Below are positions 1 to 7,128 of a stretch of 34,383 bases of DNA, in pieces. A model generated the notes under the pieces. The model was not told the origin of the DNA. It worked only from the letters and a program-made list of their open reading frames with translations, and searched no databases. The stretch comes from a virus, in the IMG/VR virus record IMGVR_UViG_3300042430_001133, positions 1-34,383 of that record; one strand, given 5' to 3'. The first letter of the stretch is position 1; each line of letters begins with the position of its first letter. The position numbers and the translations under genes were made by a program.

Positions 1-2
1 TC

Positions 3-1043
3 ATAAGCGCACCTGCAGTGGACTTCGACGCAGTTGATCGTGTCGTAAAAAATGATACCGATGTGATCTTTACTTGGGACTATTCACTCGCGCGACCACA
101 ATTGCGCAAGTTGTATGAGAAGGCAAAGAACAACCAGTGGAACGGTGAGACCGCACTTGACTGGAGTATTGACGTTGATGTAGAAAAGTCAGTTGTTGAA
201 GACTATGCCAACTTTGGCTCAAGCAGAGAGATGTCAGTATACGCCGGAAGTCCTGTAGAAAAGTGGGGCGATAAAGAATGGCTCGAGTTTGGTGTAAATA
301 GTCGAAGGTGGCTGATCTCGCAATTCATACACGGCGAACAAGCCGCGTTGATGTGCTCTGCAAAGTTGACGCAGTCGTGCCCGTGGTACGACGGAAAACT
401 CTACGCATCAACGCAAGTGGTAGATGAGGCGCGCCACGTTGAGGTATTTGCTAAATATGGAAAAGAAAAACTTAATGGAGTTCTTCCGTTCAACTGGCAT
501 ATTCAAAGTCTGGTAGATGACACGATCGCTGACAGCCGTTGGGACATGACGTACCTCGGAATGCAGATCATGGTTGAAGGACTAGGACTTGCGTCAATGG
601 CGTACACCCGTGAACTCACCAATGAACCTCTACTCAAACAACTACTTCGCAATGTTATGACAGACGAGGCTCGTCATATCTCGTTTGGCATTATCTCACT
701 TAAAGAAATATATGCCGAGATGAGCGATACCGAGATCATGGAACGTCAGCAGTTCGCGTATGAGGCAAGCGTCAAGCTAGGCGAAAGAATGCTTCAGCAA
801 GAGGTCTATGAGAAGATGGGAATAAAGACGCGTGATATCGCGCCGTATCTTCTTAAAGATCCAGCCCAGGCGTGGATCCGTAAGATGCTTGCCGCAAAGA
901 TCGTGCCAAACGTAAGCAAACTTGGACTACTTGATCGTAACGGCGGATGGCTTAGGAAGAAGTTTGAAGAGATGGGAACAATTGAGTTCGAACACCTTGG
1001 TGACTCTGAAGAAGAATTCTCGGAGTTTATCCACAGGTACTAA
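3..1043 (+). CDS. Ferritin-like diiron oxygenase/hydroxylase-type protein (5' end outside window)
   Basis: Probable non-haem diiron enzyme of the ferritin-like/R2-like superfamily. Seen: two E...DEARH helix pairs. Counting from the GTG at position 18, the ligand set is E107, E137/H140, E187 and E217/H220, the classic six-ligand carboxylate-bridged diiron site in a four-helix bundle. Such folds include ribonucleotide reductase R2, acyl-ACP desaturases, AurF-type N-oxygenases and other hydroxylases. The substrate cannot be chosen from sequence. The frame stays open upstream of the GTG to the window edge, so the gene probably starts outside and the GTG is likely internal. It is followed by a methyltransferase after a 2-nt gap and then by three 2OG oxygenases on the same strand, which suggests co-transcription in an oxidative tailoring operon. 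No R1-like partner is visible here, so a role as ribonucleotide reductase is not supported. Confidence 0.75.
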   Translation: MSAPAVDFDAVDRVVKNDTDVIFTWDYSLARPQLRKLYEKAKNNQWNGETALDWSIDVDVEKSVVEDYANFGSSREMSVYAGSPVEKWGDKEWLEFGVNSRRWLISQFIHGEQAALMCSAKLTQSCPWYDGKLYASTQVVDEARHVEVFAKYGKEKLNGVLPFNWHIQSLVDDTIADSRWDMTYLGMQIMVEGLGLASMAYTRELTNEPLLKQLLRNVMTDEARHISFGIISLKEIYAEMSDTEIMERQQFAYEASVKLGERMLQQEVYEKMGIKTRDIAPYLLKDPAQAWIRKMLAAKIVPNVSKLGLLDRNGGWLRKKFEEMGTIEFEHLGDSEEEFSEFIHRY

Positions 1044-1045
1044 TC

Positions 1046-1699
1046 ATGAAACATCCCAATGACTTTGGACTTCAAGACGTCTATTCATACGAAACATCTG
1101 ACGATCTGCGCAACTACTATAATGATTGGGCGCATGCGTATGATGACTTTGTGACGCAGACCGGGTACATACTTCCCGACAAACTTGCGGATTTCATAGC
1201 AGAAAATGTGCAAGAGCACGAAACAATGAATGTGCTTGATATTGGTTGTGGGACTGGCGTGCTTGGAAAAGCAATAGGCGACGTGCTGCCTAATCTAGTA
1301 ATTGACGGCATTGATATATCAAGTTCAATGCTGGAGATTGCAAGACAAGCAGAAAGCACAACCGGAAACAAGTACTACACAACTTTATACGAAGCTGATG
1401 TAACTCAGAGTATTCCGTGTCTTAAAGATAACTACGGCCTATTAGTAAGTACAGGCACGTTTACTCCAGGGCATCTTGACTGCGATCACCTGTTTTCATT
1501 TATTCCTTGTCTTAAACAGTACGGCGCTGCGTTTGTGAGTGTCAATAAACAACATTATATAGAAATGAACTTTGCCGAAAAAATAGATCAAGCGCAGAGT
1601 AGTGGTGTTATTGCTGGTTTTGCGTACAGAGAAGTCGAAGCATGGGCTAACGAAAACTACAGCATGAAGGCGATGTTGTTGTTTTTTGTTAAGATGTAG
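1046..1699 (+). CDS. Class I SAM-dependent methyltransferase (METTL27/WBSCR27-like)
   Basis: 217-residue Rossmann-fold methyltransferase. Seen: motif I VLDIGCGTGVLG at residues 63-74 (SAM-binding glycine loop), an acidic strand-2 end (GIDIS, about 88-92), and an N-terminal YNDWAHAYDD segment that resembles the Y-x-x-W-A-x-x-Y-D entry motif of METTL27-like and Methyltransf_25-type small-molecule or protein methyltransferases. The ATG lies 2 nt after the stop of the diiron gene, and the next oxygenase starts 4 nt after this stop, so it is tightly coupled in an operon. It has no DNA methyltransferase motif IV (DPPY or PC), so DNA is an unlikely direct target. The natural substrate is unknown; its neighbours suggest it methylates the same product that the oxygenases act on. 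Confidence 0.8.
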   Translation: MKHPNDFGLQDVYSYETSDDLRNYYNDWAHAYDDFVTQTGYILPDKLADFIAENVQEHETMNVLDIGCGTGVLGKAIGDVLPNLVIDGIDISSSMLEIARQAESTTGNKYYTTLYEADVTQSIPCLKDNYGLLVSTGTFTPGHLDCDHLFSFIPCLKQYGAAFVSVNKQHYIEMNFAEKIDQAQSSGVIAGFAYREVEAWANENYSMKAMLLFFVKM

Positions 1700-1703
1700 A
1701 CAG

Positions 1704-2612
1704 ATGGAACCTGTCGATCTTGGCGGCGGAGTTTTGCTGTTTAGACGAGTTATCAAGATAGACCAAGATTTTTTGATTCCATATCTTGCGGATCTACATG
1801 AAAAAGCTGTCAGTGAAGACTTTACAGTAATCAAGGATGATGACGGCAAAGAACTGTACGCAATAAACAGATCCGGTCATCGCTATAATGTCGCGGATAT
1901 CTATAGGGTAAATCGCATCATGGGATTTGCCACAGACGATGAAAACAGTAAACAACATAGATTTTTTAGTTCTTGCGAAGACGCAATCTACGCGTGCTTG
2001 CTGAGATATATAGAAAGATTTCCTATGATACTGCCTTCGCTATGGTGGAGAACTCAGGGGCATGTTGTTGCGTACCGTGCAGGAAGCGACATGGGTCTTC
2101 ATTCAGACAATGACGTCAACTACCAACCAAATGCTGCACCTGATATGCAGGTTGCAACAAGACACGTGCTTGGTGCAATCATGTATCTAAATGACTCTGT
2201 TGACATAAAAGATCAAATAGGCAAGTACGAATACACAGGCGGTGAGTTGGCATTTCAGTACTTAAACATAAAGTATAAGCCTAAGTCAGGTGACATCATT
2301 ATGTTTCCGTCTAACTACATGGGTACGCATAGGGTAGAACCGTGCAGCGGTAATTCTCGATATGCGTATATAGCTTACTTTTCTCATGGATCACCTGATG
2401 AAAAGCGCGGGATCGGTCCAATGAATAGATCTACCAAGATACAGTCTGCCCAGGTTTGGATGCCAGAGGTGTTTGACGACTATGCAAAGTACATAGAAAA
2501 AAAGTACGGAGATGATCTTGTAAATCACCCGCTTCTTACACTTCCTCTGAGTAGAATAAATAACAGCACTGGAACAATAGAAGAAGCGCTGGCCGAAAGA
2601 AACAAAGAATGA
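1704..2612 (+). CDS. 2-oxoglutarate/Fe(II)-dependent oxygenase, prolyl-4-hydroxylase-like (paralogue 1)
   Basis: Double-stranded beta-helix dioxygenase expected to couple 2-oxoglutarate decarboxylation to hydroxylation of an unknown substrate. Counting from the ATG at 1704, the iron ligands are H133-x-D135 (in LHSDND) and H209 (in MGTHRV), and the 2OG-binding Arg is R219, ten residues after the distal His as in prolyl-4-hydroxylase-like enzymes. An in-frame start at 1686 exists. I chose 1704 because it follows the upstream stop and puts the conserved LGGGVLLFRR segment near the N-terminus, as in the paralogues. It ends in a 4-nt ATGA overlap with the next oxygenase. It shares the WWRTQGHVVAYR and FPSNYMGTH blocks with four neighbouring genes, so the group arose by duplication. 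Confidence 0.85.
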   Translation: MEPVDLGGGVLLFRRVIKIDQDFLIPYLADLHEKAVSEDFTVIKDDDGKELYAINRSGHRYNVADIYRVNRIMGFATDDENSKQHRFFSSCEDAIYACLLRYIERFPMILPSLWWRTQGHVVAYRAGSDMGLHSDNDVNYQPNAAPDMQVATRHVLGAIMYLNDSVDIKDQIGKYEYTGGELAFQYLNIKYKPKSGDIIMFPSNYMGTHRVEPCSGNSRYAYIAYFSHGSPDEKRGIGPMNRSTKIQSAQVWMPEVFDDYAKYIEKKYGDDLVNHPLLTLPLSRINNSTGTIEEALAERNKE

Positions 2613-3472
2613 TATACAACGACGTGGACGCAGAACATCTAGGTGGCGGTATTATCGTTTTCCGCCGTGCAGTATCTTTTGACTCTCAATGGGCTGTTGA
2701 ATTCGCTGAACAACAGATAAGTACAGAACGCGCTGAGATGTACACATCTACGATTGATCCTGAGACCGGCAATCCTGCGTACCTAAATAAAAGTGGATAT
2801 GTGTTTGACGCGCGGGGGGTTGAAGAGATGCCTCGTCGCGGTTCGCAGATTCATAGAATTGATAGACAGGATGTCTTAGAATTTCTTGATTTTATTGAAG
2901 AATCAAAAGACAAGTATCTTCTAAAGTACTTTGTTAGGTTTCCTTTGGCGTACAAGAATGTTTGGTGGAAGGTAAAAGGACATCTGGTAAGTTACTCTGT
3001 GGAACACGGTGGTAAGTTTCTCGGACCTCACTCGGACACAAGCGCCGACTACGCATATGGAATGCCTGAACCTGTAGATCAACTTGCAACACGAAACACA
3101 ATCTCTTGCGTCGTGTACTTAAATGAAGACTTCATCGGTGGTCATCACTACTTCAACTATCTTGACATTGACTATGTTCCGCAGACAGGTGACATCTTGA
3201 TGTTTCCATCTAACTATATTGCTGCGCATGAGGTGACCCCAGTTGTGTCGGGAAGTAGATATAGCTATCTCGGCTGGTATGCGCACGGGACTGCAAATCC
3301 AGTTGTCAATGAGCATGTTGTCGATCCAGCTTTGCAACCTGACCTGGCGAGAAAAGCCACCAACGTGTATATGCCGTCATTACGACAAGACCTAAAAGAC
3401 TACCTCGATAAGATTGGTATCGACAAGTCTTCACATATTTACCAATTAGTAAGAAGCATGCACTCAACATGA
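2609..3472 (+). CDS. 2-oxoglutarate/Fe(II)-dependent oxygenase (paralogue 2)
   Basis: 287-residue member of the same family as its two + strand neighbours. Seen: the N-terminal LGGGIIVFRRA block; the iron triad H141-x-D143 (GPHSDTS) and H207 (NYIAAHEV); the 2-oxoglutarate-binding arginine R217; and a YLNEDFIGGHHYF strand typical of P4Hc-type domains. The start codon overlaps the previous stop (ATGA) and its own stop overlaps the next start (ATGA), so translation of the three genes is probably coupled. It is about as diverged from paralogue 1 as from paralogue 3, with different middle sections (residues 40-100). This suggests distinct substrates or distinct positions on one substrate. No signal peptide or membrane segment is visible, so it acts in the cytoplasm. 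Confidence 0.85.
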   Translation: MIYNDVDAEHLGGGIIVFRRAVSFDSQWAVEFAEQQISTERAEMYTSTIDPETGNPAYLNKSGYVFDARGVEEMPRRGSQIHRIDRQDVLEFLDFIEESKDKYLLKYFVRFPLAYKNVWWKVKGHLVSYSVEHGGKFLGPHSDTSADYAYGMPEPVDQLATRNTISCVVYLNEDFIGGHHYFNYLDIDYVPQTGDILMFPSNYIAAHEVTPVVSGSRYSYLGWYAHGTANPVVNEHVVDPALQPDLARKATNVYMPSLRQDLKDYLDKIGIDKSSHIYQLVRSMHST

Positions 3473-4212
3473 TAGTTACACACATGGGCAACGGAATAGT
3501 TAAGTTTGAAGACGCGCTTGCCATTGACAAAGAATATATGTCTGGGTTCTTTTCACGGCTCAATGGAGTTGATGTAAACTACGGCCAGATAATCGACGAA
3601 GAGCACGTCCGCACTGAAGGCCAATACAAACTAAATCGTGAAGAGGTGAGTAAAGCACCTGTTCGATTCACTGATCTCTACAAATTGCAAGCCGCAGAAG
3701 ACGTTGACTTTATCTCAAAGATGCGAGACGCGATCCACGACTGCGTTCGTGCATATGCGCGCATCTTTCCAGTAGTAGCCGAGTGTATCCGCTGGGGCAC
3801 GCATGGCTATGTAATTAGATACGAAAATGGCCAGTCAATTGGACCGCACTCAGACTGCAACATTGCGTACGAAGATGATGGAGTAACACCAATCAACACG
3901 TTTCCAATGCAAAACATATTGACATGTGGTTTGTTTCTAAATGATGACTTTAGTGGCGGAGATCTTCACTTTCGTCCGTGGGCCATTACGGTAAAGCCAA
4001 AACCTGGAACAATTGTTATCTACCCATCTTCATATCTTGGCTGTCATGAAGTGTCTCCGGTAACTGACGGACAGAGACATGCATATCTTATGTGGTACGG
4101 ACATGGTCCTATAGGTGGAATGAGTCATCGACCAGCAGACGATCTAAAAGATGTTGTCTCAAACCCTCAGCAGAAGTTTATACCTGTGGGACGGATTGAG
4201 TTGTATGAGTAG
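3469..4212 (+). CDS. 2-oxoglutarate/Fe(II)-dependent oxygenase (paralogue 3)
   Basis: 247-residue, compact version of the family. Seen: N-terminal MGNGIVKFEDAL; iron ligands H127-x-D129 (GPHSDCN) and H193 (LGCHEV); 2-oxoglutarate arginine R203; and the conserved LNDDFSGGDLHF strand between them. The start overlaps the previous stop by ATGA. The 3' end overlaps the convergent oxygenase gene on the other strand by 35 nt (4178-4212), so the two coding sequences read through each other's C-terminal codons and no bidirectional terminator can fit between them. The core is complete, so this is an intact enzyme rather than a decaying copy. The substrate is unknown. Confidence 0.85.
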   Translation: MIVTHMGNGIVKFEDALAIDKEYMSGFFSRLNGVDVNYGQIIDEEHVRTEGQYKLNREEVSKAPVRFTDLYKLQAAEDVDFISKMRDAIHDCVRAYARIFPVVAECIRWGTHGYVIRYENGQSIGPHSDCNIAYEDDGVTPINTFPMQNILTCGLFLNDDFSGGDLHFRPWAITVKPKPGTIVIYPSSYLGCHEVSPVTDGQRHAYLMWYGHGPIGGMSHRPADDLKDVVSNPQQKFIPVGRIELYE

Positions 4213-5224
4213 TTCCATACTGCGTCACGCATCTATTCTGAAATACTGGATTTGACCCAAGTTCTAAACCTTCTGTTGGTTTAGACCAGATCGAGTACTG
4301 AGACTTGCAATAACGTTCGTAGTCATCGTAGATATTGTCAAACCACACCGGGGCGCACCAGTCGCGACTTTCTGAACTTTCAACTATACGAATGTTTGCT
4401 TCGTAGTCTTCTCCGCCTTGACCAAAGAATGTTAGGTATGCGTATCTAGTTCCACCATGCATCTGTGTAACTCCATGACTGCAGATGTAGTTTGTTGGGA
4501 AAAAGATAATGTCGCCTTTCTTAGGCTTGTACTCAACATTTATATATGGAAACTTTAGACTTCCTCCGCAAAAGTTTTCACCGTTGAGCTCTTCCGGAGT
4601 GTCAACACAATCATTAAAATACGCAAGCGCGCCGGCAGTCTGCCGTGAGGCAACCATGCCTTTTGGCATGTATCGAACTCCGCCTGTAACTTTGTAGTTG
4701 GTGTCATTGTCTTGGTGCCAGCCAAGCATACCGCTTCCTTCATATCGAAGAACATGACCACGCGTTCTCCACCACAGACTTCCAACGACGAGTGGAAACA
4801 TATCAACATAGCGAATTAAGCACTTATATATTGCGTCCTCAAGCGCAACAAAGTAGTCAACCATCTTTTGCGGTGTATGCGGTTGATCTACGGGCGCAAG
4901 CAATCTTGTCGGTGCATTTGGCACATCTTCAAGTCGATATCTAAATCCATCTTCGTTGATGCCGTATTCAACGCCGTCTTCGCCTATGATGTACTTCCAG
5001 CGCTCACTTGCGACCTCAGCGACCCGCGCGTCAATGTGGTCAAGCGCAAACTTTTCTACACTAAACGCATTCTTGAAAACAATAAGTCCGTTGCCCAGAT
5101 CTTCATATTCAAGATTTGATATCTCAATAATTGCGCTATCATCAATTACAGGGGTAGAAGGAAGTACCGGCACCTTCATAAACTCAAGGTGCTCTTCTGG
5201 TGTTCTTCTCATTTCGCTATTCAT
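4178..5224 (-). CDS. 2-oxoglutarate/Fe(II)-dependent oxygenase (paralogue 4)
   Basis: About 348 residues. From the ATG at 5224 the iron ligands are H170-x-D172 (GWHQDND) and H250 (ICSHGV), with the 2-oxoglutarate arginine R260. The conserved LGNGLIVFKNAF block lies near residue 43. The frame is open to an earlier ATG at 5287. I prefer 5224 because its ATG overlaps the upstream gene's stop by only 8 nt; the extra 21 residues would merely be a shifted reading of that gene. Another ATG at 5212 is possible. It is most similar to paralogue 5: both carry LNGEN, a cysteine-containing (F/I)NDC segment and an NPVFQNR motif near the C-terminus. It has a longer C-terminal tail than paralogues 1-3, and its 3' end overlaps paralogue 3 tail-to-tail. 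Confidence 0.85.
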   Translation of the reverse strand: MNSEMRRTPEEHLEFMKVPVLPSTPVIDDSAIIEISNLEYEDLGNGLIVFKNAFSVEKFALDHIDARVAEVASERWKYIIGEDGVEYGINEDGFRYRLEDVPNAPTRLLAPVDQPHTPQKMVDYFVALEDAIYKCLIRYVDMFPLVVGSLWWRTRGHVLRYEGSGMLGWHQDNDTNYKVTGGVRYMPKGMVASRQTAGALAYFNDCVDTPEELNGENFCGGSLKFPYINVEYKPKKGDIIFFPTNYICSHGVTQMHGGTRYAYLTFFGQGGEDYEANIRIVESSESRDWCAPVWFDNIYDDYERYCKSQYSIWSKPTEGLELGSNPVFQNRCVTQYGTTHTTQSVPQV

Positions 5225-6269
5225 CGAATTTAAGATACTTTGGGTCGATTCTTCCGCGGAGTTTGTTGATCTCGATTCCGTTTTCATAGTAGTACGGAAT
5301 CTTTAGTCCTTCATCTCCTTCAAGTGCTCTATTCTGGAACACGGGATTTGGCTTTCTGTTTAGCTCATCTTCAGTCTTGCCAAACTCTTCTGTTATGCAG
5401 TACTTTGTGTAGTCATCATACAAGTTATCAATCCAATGCGCAGGTGACCAGCCTTTGCATTCGTGCGGTTCTACGATGCTAACGTTGTACTCTTCGTGAC
5501 TACTTCCCTGCGAAAAGAATTCTAGGTAGCAATACCTGTTGCCCGCGATGACCCTGCGTACTCCGTGAGTTGCCACGTAGTTTGTAGGAAAGATGACGAC
5601 GTCGCCAGCTTTAGGCTTTACCTCAATGTTTAGATATGGAAAGAATAATTCTCCACCTAGGTAGTTTTCGCCGTTAAGATCCTCTGGACTATCAGCGCAG
5701 TCATTTATATAGACAAGCGCAGCGACAACCTGTCGCATCTGTGACTGCCCGTATGGCACATACCTACGTCCGCCAGTTGCGCGGTAGTTTGCGTCATTGT
5801 CATTATGAATACCTAAAAAGTCTCCAGGCGCGTACCGAATAACATGTCCGCGTTCACGCCACCAGATTGTGCCGAGCACGAGAGGAAAATCGTGGATATA
5901 CTTGATTAGACACTTATAGATCTGATCTTCATAGTGATTAAAGACGTCAATCGCCCAATTTTCAGTGTTGGCATTTACGGGTTCAAGAACACGAACTGGC
6001 ACTTCTTCTAGATGCTTCATTGAAAACTTGTTGCCATCTTCGTTTATTGCATACTTATTTCCGTCAGCGTCAACATCGTATTTCCAGCGCTGCTCAGTTG
6101 CCCGTTGTGCATTCTCATCGATCCACGGTATGATCTTTTCTTTTTGCGTATCTACGGCATTAGAATACTGAACCACCGCTCCACCAAGATAGGTAGGTTG
6201 AATGGCGAGTATCTCTTCAATTTCTTTTCTACCGATCTTCGGAGTAGATCCATCGAAGATGTTACGCAT
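5217..6269 (-). CDS. 2-oxoglutarate/Fe(II)-dependent oxygenase (paralogue 5)
   Basis: 350-residue family member. Seen: YLGGAVVQYSNAV at about residue 27 (the family entry motif); WWRERGHVIRY at 136-146; iron ligands H155-x-D157 (GIHNDND) and H235 (VATHGV); and R245 for 2-oxoglutarate. A 35-residue charged C-terminal extension follows the NPVFQNR motif. It is first in a two-gene leftward operon with paralogue 4, with 8 nt of overlap if that gene starts at 5224. Its start is only 33 nt from the start of the divergent glycosyltransferase gene, so both must be transcribed from a very short divergent promoter region. The catalytic residues are intact and the substrate is unknown. Confidence 0.85.
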   Translation of the reverse strand: MRNIFDGSTPKIGRKEIEEILAIQPTYLGGAVVQYSNAVDTQKEKIIPWIDENAQRATEQRWKYDVDADGNKYAINEDGNKFSMKHLEEVPVRVLEPVNANTENWAIDVFNHYEDQIYKCLIKYIHDFPLVLGTIWWRERGHVIRYAPGDFLGIHNDNDANYRATGGRRYVPYGQSQMRQVVAALVYINDCADSPEDLNGENYLGGELFFPYLNIEVKPKAGDVVIFPTNYVATHGVRRVIAGNRYCYLEFFSQGSSHEEYNVSIVEPHECKGWSPAHWIDNLYDDYTKYCITEEFGKTEDELNRKPNPVFQNRALEGDEGLKIPYYYENGIEINKLRGRIDPKYLKFDE

Positions 6270-6302
6270 ATGTCAGATTTTATACTGGTTGCAGGATAAA
6301 AT
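6270..6302. promoter_or_regulatory. Divergent promoter region between oxygenase and glycosyltransferase operons
   Basis: Only 33 nt separate two divergent genes. A TATACT hexamer (6281-6286, + strand) and an overlapping TATAAA on the - strand (6279-6284) each resemble a -10 box. AGGA at 6293-6296 is the Shine-Dalgarno sequence for the rightward gene. The leftward transcript would be almost leaderless, which is common in actinobacteria. No -35 match was found. This is inferred from spacing and hexamers only. Confidence 0.35.
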
Positions 6303-7127
6303 GTGTTAATGGCCGAAAATGAAAATCCAAACACCACGCAGATAGTTATTCCTGCTGAGACCTTAAGCAGCTGGAATTTGTTTATTGGAGTTCCGTGCTA
6401 CGACAGTTCAGTGACAGAACCATTTATGATGTCACTGATCCGCACAATGCTGCACTTTGAGAAGATCGGCGTGCGGCTAACAATAAGTACATTGGCTGAT
6501 TCACTGATCTCTAGATCTAGAAACATGCTTCTTGCCAAGTTTATGGCAGACCCCGTATACACGCACTTTATGTTTATTGACTCAGATATTGGTTTTGCTC
6601 CAGAGTCAGTACTAAAACTTCTATGGCACGACAAAGAAGTTATCGCCGCAGCGTATCCAGTAAAAGAGATCAACTGGAAAAAGATTGAAGAACTAGTGTC
6701 AGACGGAATGCCGATCCAAGAAGCGGCAAAGAACTCGGCGCGCTTTGCGTTTAGCGCGATTCAACCAGGCCAAACCTCTGTTGAAGTCTCTAACGGAGCA
6801 CTTGCAGCATATGATCTTGGCACTGGATTTATGATGATCAAGCGTGAGACTGTTGAAAAGATGATCGAGGCTCATCCAGAGCTCAAGTACGACGATGACA
6901 CAGGCGGACTCAACGAGAAAGAAAAAGAGTTTGCGTATAACTTCTTCAATCCACATATTGACTCACGGTCACGGTACTTATCAGAGGACTACGCGTTTTG
7001 TCGATATTGGCAGCAACTTGGTGGAAAGACGTGGCTTGATCCCGACATCGATCTGACGCATGTCGGCAGATTTAGATACACCGGCAGCGCGCGAGCATAC
7101 ATCGACACTCTTATCGTAAAAGAATAA
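6303..7127 (+). CDS. GT-A fold glycosyltransferase (family 2-like)
   Basis: 274-residue glycosyltransferase-like protein. Seen: a VPCYDSS nucleotide-binding start (residues 30-36); ISRSRNMLLAKF (69-80), typical of phage glycosyltransferases that select a donor; a DxD-type metal and nucleotide-sugar motif in FIDSDIGF (D93, D95); the acceptor-side SEDYAFCRYW motif; and a C-terminal DLTHVG histidine. The start is GTG at 6303, 6 nt after AGGA; an ATG at 6309 is the alternative. It is followed 1 nt later by a second glycosyltransferase and then a methyltransferase, forming a three-gene operon divergent from the oxygenases. It could glycosylate a virion protein, the hydroxylated oxygenase product or a host surface molecule. 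The sugar and acceptor cannot be told. Confidence 0.75.
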   Translation: MLMAENENPNTTQIVIPAETLSSWNLFIGVPCYDSSVTEPFMMSLIRTMLHFEKIGVRLTISTLADSLISRSRNMLLAKFMADPVYTHFMFIDSDIGFAPESVLKLLWHDKEVIAAAYPVKEINWKKIEELVSDGMPIQEAAKNSARFAFSAIQPGQTSVEVSNGALAAYDLGTGFMMIKRETVEKMIEAHPELKYDDDTGGLNEKEKEFAYNFFNPHIDSRSRYLSEDYAFCRYWQQLGGKTWLDPDIDLTHVGRFRYTGSARAYIDTLIVKE

Positions 7128-7128
7128 G

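Noticed and set aside
18-20. GTG as start of the first gene
   Set aside because: The frame is open to the left edge, so this is probably internal; the gene is treated as partial.
3-1043. Ribonucleotide reductase beta subunit
   Set aside because: The diiron ligands fit the superfamily, but no alpha subunit is in the window and the context is a tailoring operon.
4956-5306. 116-codon + strand frame over the oxygenase genes
   Set aside because: Antisense shadow of two well supported - strand genes.
1704-6269. TET/JBP-type DNA base dioxygenases
   Set aside because: The motif spacing and the LNDD..GG.L strand look prolyl-hydroxylase-like; I see no TET-specific signature, so a DNA substrate cannot be claimed.
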